Assembly (NCBI RefSeq): GCF_004766055.1
Contig: NZ_SPQR01000004.1
Span: 124,001 to 188,000 of the forward strand
Source: Desulfosporosinus sp. Sb-LF
GTDB taxonomy: Bacteria; Bacillota; Desulfitobacteriia; Desulfitobacteriales; Desulfitobacteriaceae
DNA length: 64,000 nucleotides
Direction: 5' to 3'
Positions 62,089 through 64,000 of this stretch are shown piece by piece. A program made the position numbers and the translations under genes. Under the pieces are notes generated by a model. It had not been told where the DNA came from and ran no database searches. It saw only the letters and a list, made by a program, of their open reading frames with translations. The number at the start of each line of letters is the position of its first letter. Position 1 is the stretch's first letter.

Positions 62089-64000
62089 TTAGCCCTCTGA
62101 ACCACAGAAGCAAATTTGTCCTTCTTCTGATAAATCATCCGTAATATATCCCTCATTGATCACTGCATGGCTAAAATCTGGTGTCCCACTTCCGAAGATT
62201 GCTTCGACAGCATCATGGTTGTTTATCATGATATTGGTGATAGCCAAGGCCACTTCGGCCGCTAAGTTCAGTCTTACTATCCACTGAAAACAATAAAAAT
62301 GGGTAACTGGATGACGTGATCCATCCTTAGTTGGTGTAGAGAACCAGACTGTATAACTGTACCCATCATAAGACTCTTCCTTACTTCGATTAAACGTAGC
62401 ATTGTCAGGAATTGAAATCTTATTTCTCCCTAATTTTATTGAGGAATTCCGAGCAGCTTGGATTTTCTGAGCGTCAATATTCTTTTTCAGAAAATTTATG
62501 ACCGCTACATCGGCAAGGGTGCTGGTATCCCCCATGGCCCGACCCTCCGCGATGTCCTTCAGAAGGCGCCTCATAATCTTTCCGCTTCGTGTCTTCGGTA
62601 ATTCAGCTGTCAAGAAAATGTCATCTGGTCGTGCAAGTGAACCAATCTTCAGGACAACATGGGCTTTTAGTTCATCAATTAGCCCGTCGCGGATTACTAT
62701 TCCTTCTTTTAAACTGACGAAGGCAAACACTGCTTGACCCTTTACTTCGTGAGTTCTACCCACGCAGGCTGCTTCAGCAACGGATGGATGATCAACCAAA
62801 GCACCTTCTACTTCCGCCGTCCCAATCCGATGCCCCGAGACATTGATGACATCATCCACGCGTCCGATCACCCAGAAATAACCATCTTCATCCCATTTCG
62901 CTTCGTCCCCAGTAAAATATACACCCGCAATCTCGCTCCAATAGGTGTCCTCATAACGTTTGTCATCACCATACACCGTTTTAAGCATTGCCGGCCAGGG
63001 CTCACGAACCACTAAATACCCACCCTCCCCCTTCGGTACTGGGTCGCCCATATGATTTACTATTTCTATATGGACACCTGGGAAGGGAATCGTACACGAT
63101 CCTGGCTTTAGAGGGGTAATCGCTGGGACCGGAGTCATCATAATCATACCCGTTTCCGTTTGCCACCAGGTATCTACTATGGGGCAGCGCTCTCCTCCAA
63201 TATGTTTATAGTACCACATCCAAGCCTCTGGATTAATCGGTTCCCCGACCGAACCCAAAAGCCGTAAACATGAAAGATCCCTGCCTAATGGAAAGCTTTC
63301 CCCCCATTTCATAAACGTGCGAATCGCAGTTGGCGCAGTATATAAGATTGTAACCTTATATTTCTCGATAATCTCCCAATAACGATCTTTTTCCGGATAA
63401 TCCGGCGCTCCTTCATACATAACCACCGTTGCACCATTCGATAATGGCCCATACACTAAATAACTATGTCCTGTTATCCAGCCAACATCGGCAGTACACC
63501 AATAGACATCTTCTTCTTTAAGGTCAAAGACCCATTCATGCGTTGTGGACACCCCAACCATATAACCACCGACAGTATGAACCACTCCTTTAGGTTTTCC
63601 AGTGGTTCCACTCGTATAAAGAATGAAAAGCATATCATCCGCTTCCATGGGTTCGGCTGGGCAAACGAGCGAGGCATTCTTGATGACCTCGTGATACCAC
63701 CTATCCCGTTCTTCTTGCATGGCCACAGGTTGACCCGTCCGTTGAACAACGATCACCTTTTCGACACAAGTGACCTCTTGAAGTGCTTGATCCACACTTT
63801 CTTTCAAAGGAATGATATTTCCACGACGATAACTCCCATCCGTTGTAACGACAATCTTTGACTGAGCATCTATGACTCTGTCCCTTAAAGCTTCCGCGCT
63901 AAACCCACCAAATACGACACTGTGCGGAGCTCCAATCCTAGCACAAGCGAGCATCGCGATGACTGCCTCTGGGATCATAGGCATATAAATTGTTACGCGG
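62089..64000 (-). CDS. acs: Acetyl-CoA synthetase, 5' part outside window, with an unusual C-terminal tail
   Basis: This is an AMP-forming acetate-CoA ligase. The frame is open at the right edge (reading [16 protein letters not shown]). ATP motif [15 protein letters not shown], acetate-binding WWQTETG, the adenylate-forming hinge [22 protein letters not shown] and the regulatory lysine in [13 protein letters not shown] are all present. Normal family members stop soon after a [11 protein letters not shown]-type sequence. Here about 130 residues follow, with [19 protein letters not shown] and ending ICFCGSEG. The tail has no domain I recognise and stays in one open frame, so it does not look like a frameshift artefact. 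Confidence 0.93.
   Translation of the reverse strand, partial: RVTIYMPMIPEAVIAMLACARIGAPHSVVFGGFSAEALRDRVIDAQSKIVVTTDGSYRRGNIIPLKESVDQALQEVTCVEKVIVVQRTGQPVAMQEERDRWYHEVIKNASLVCPAEPMEADDMLFILYTSGTTGKPKGVVHTVGGYMVGVSTTHEWVFDLKEEDVYWCTADVGWITGHSYLVYGPLSNGATVVMYEGAPDYPEKDRYWEIIEKYKVTILYTAPTAIRTFMKWGESFPLGRDLSCLRLLGSVGEPINPEAWMWYYKHIGGERCPIVDTWWQTETGMIMMTPVPAITPLKPGSCTIPFPGVHIEIVNHMGDPVPKGEGGYLVVREPWPAMLKTVYGDDKRYEDTYWSEIAGVYFTGDEAKWDEDGYFWVIGRVDDVINVSGHRIGTAEVEGALVDHPSVAEAACVGRTHEVKGQAVFAFVSLKEGIVIRDGLIDELKAHVVLKIGSLARPDDIFLTAELPKTRSGKIMRRLLKDIAEGRAMGDTSTLADVAVINFLKKNIDAQKIQAARNSSIKLGRNKISIPDNATFNRSKEESYDGYSYTVWFSTPTKDGSRHPVTHFYCFQWIVRLNLAAEVALAITNIMINNHDAVEAIFGSGTPDFSHAVINEGYITDDLSEEGQICFCGSEG

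Noticed and set aside
61812-62156. 114-codon minus-strand frame between acs and the LhgO-like gene
   Set aside because: It crosses two terminator hairpins and the end of acs; it has no plausible start context.
1-64000. tRNA, rRNA, CRISPR arrays, prophage genes or complete insertion sequences
   Set aside because: None of their hallmarks (tRNA T-loop GGTTCRANTCC, repeated spacers, transposase motifs, phage structural genes) was noticed. A tRNA scan would be needed to exclude tRNAs fully.

Overview
The window looks like a chromosomal segment of a strictly anaerobic, low-to-mid GC Gram-positive bacterium of the Desulfosporosinus/Desulfitobacterium type (Peptococcaceae). The evidence is strong GGAGG-type ribosome binding sites with frequent TTG and GTG starts, anaerobic cobalamin genes under B12 riboswitches, a lysine riboswitch, bacillithiol-related genes, a NarI-like/CCG-domain membrane iron-sulfur oxidoreductase, and a clostridial-type glycogen operon. 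The assignment is inferred from gene content and protein style, not from a marker gene.

Layout. 1-6.7 kb: cobalamin region on the minus strand. One B12 riboswitch leads into a fused cbiE-cbiT gene that is cut by the left edge. A second leads into cblS (alpha-ribazole kinase type), cblT (S component), a fused EcfA-EcfA ATPase, EcfT and cbiD. 6.7-8.5 kb: a frameshifted DUF1232 gene, a zinc-ribbon flavoprotein and a DUF1540 protein. 8.7-20.6 kb: glycogen operon glgB-glgP-glgC-glgD-glgA plus an amylase/4-alpha-glucanotransferase fusion. 20.7-25 kb: a broken DUF1287 gene, PspC, a DsrMK/HdrDE-like oxidoreductase, a tiny zinc-ribbon protein and the bacilliredoxin BrxC/YtxJ. 25-36.7 kb: two NitT/TauT-type ABC importers, a trypsin-like lipoprotein, an aromatic acid exporter-like protein, a small tyrosine recombinase divergent from a ribbon-helix-helix coiled-coil protein, and an EamA transporter. 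37-41.5 kb: PatB-type lyase, a two-subunit molybdenum hydroxylase and a small molbindin-like gene interrupted in frame by UGA. 41.6-52.7 kb: YcdB/SLH surface protein, lipoprotein carbonic anhydrase, DNA polymerase IV, PurL, and a Cho-like UvrC homologue. 53-64 kb: YojF-BshB2 (bacillithiol), lysine riboswitch with lysA, adenine deaminase, an MBL hydrolase, a decayed MacB permease with a surviving lipoprotein, an LhgO-like oxidase, and acetyl-CoA synthetase cut by the right edge.

Main points of interest. (1) The 72-codon molbindin gene at 41299-41517 has an in-frame UGA followed by a perfect 6-bp stem with a 6-nt loop at the spacing expected for a bacterial SECIS. It is therefore a candidate selenoprotein beside a molybdenum hydroxylase. 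(2) The ribbon-helix-helix coiled-coil gene carries a perfect 13-bp inverted repeat sitting exactly on its promoter. (3) The alpha-ribazole salvage operon has its own ECF energising module. (4) Acetyl-CoA synthetase has an unexplained tail of about 130 residues ending in a Cys-Phe-Cys motif. (5) Three genes (DUF1232, DUF1287, MacB) are interrupted by one-base indels in or near short homopolymers, so either decay or sequence error is possible.

I saw no tRNA, rRNA, CRISPR array, complete insertion sequence or prophage.
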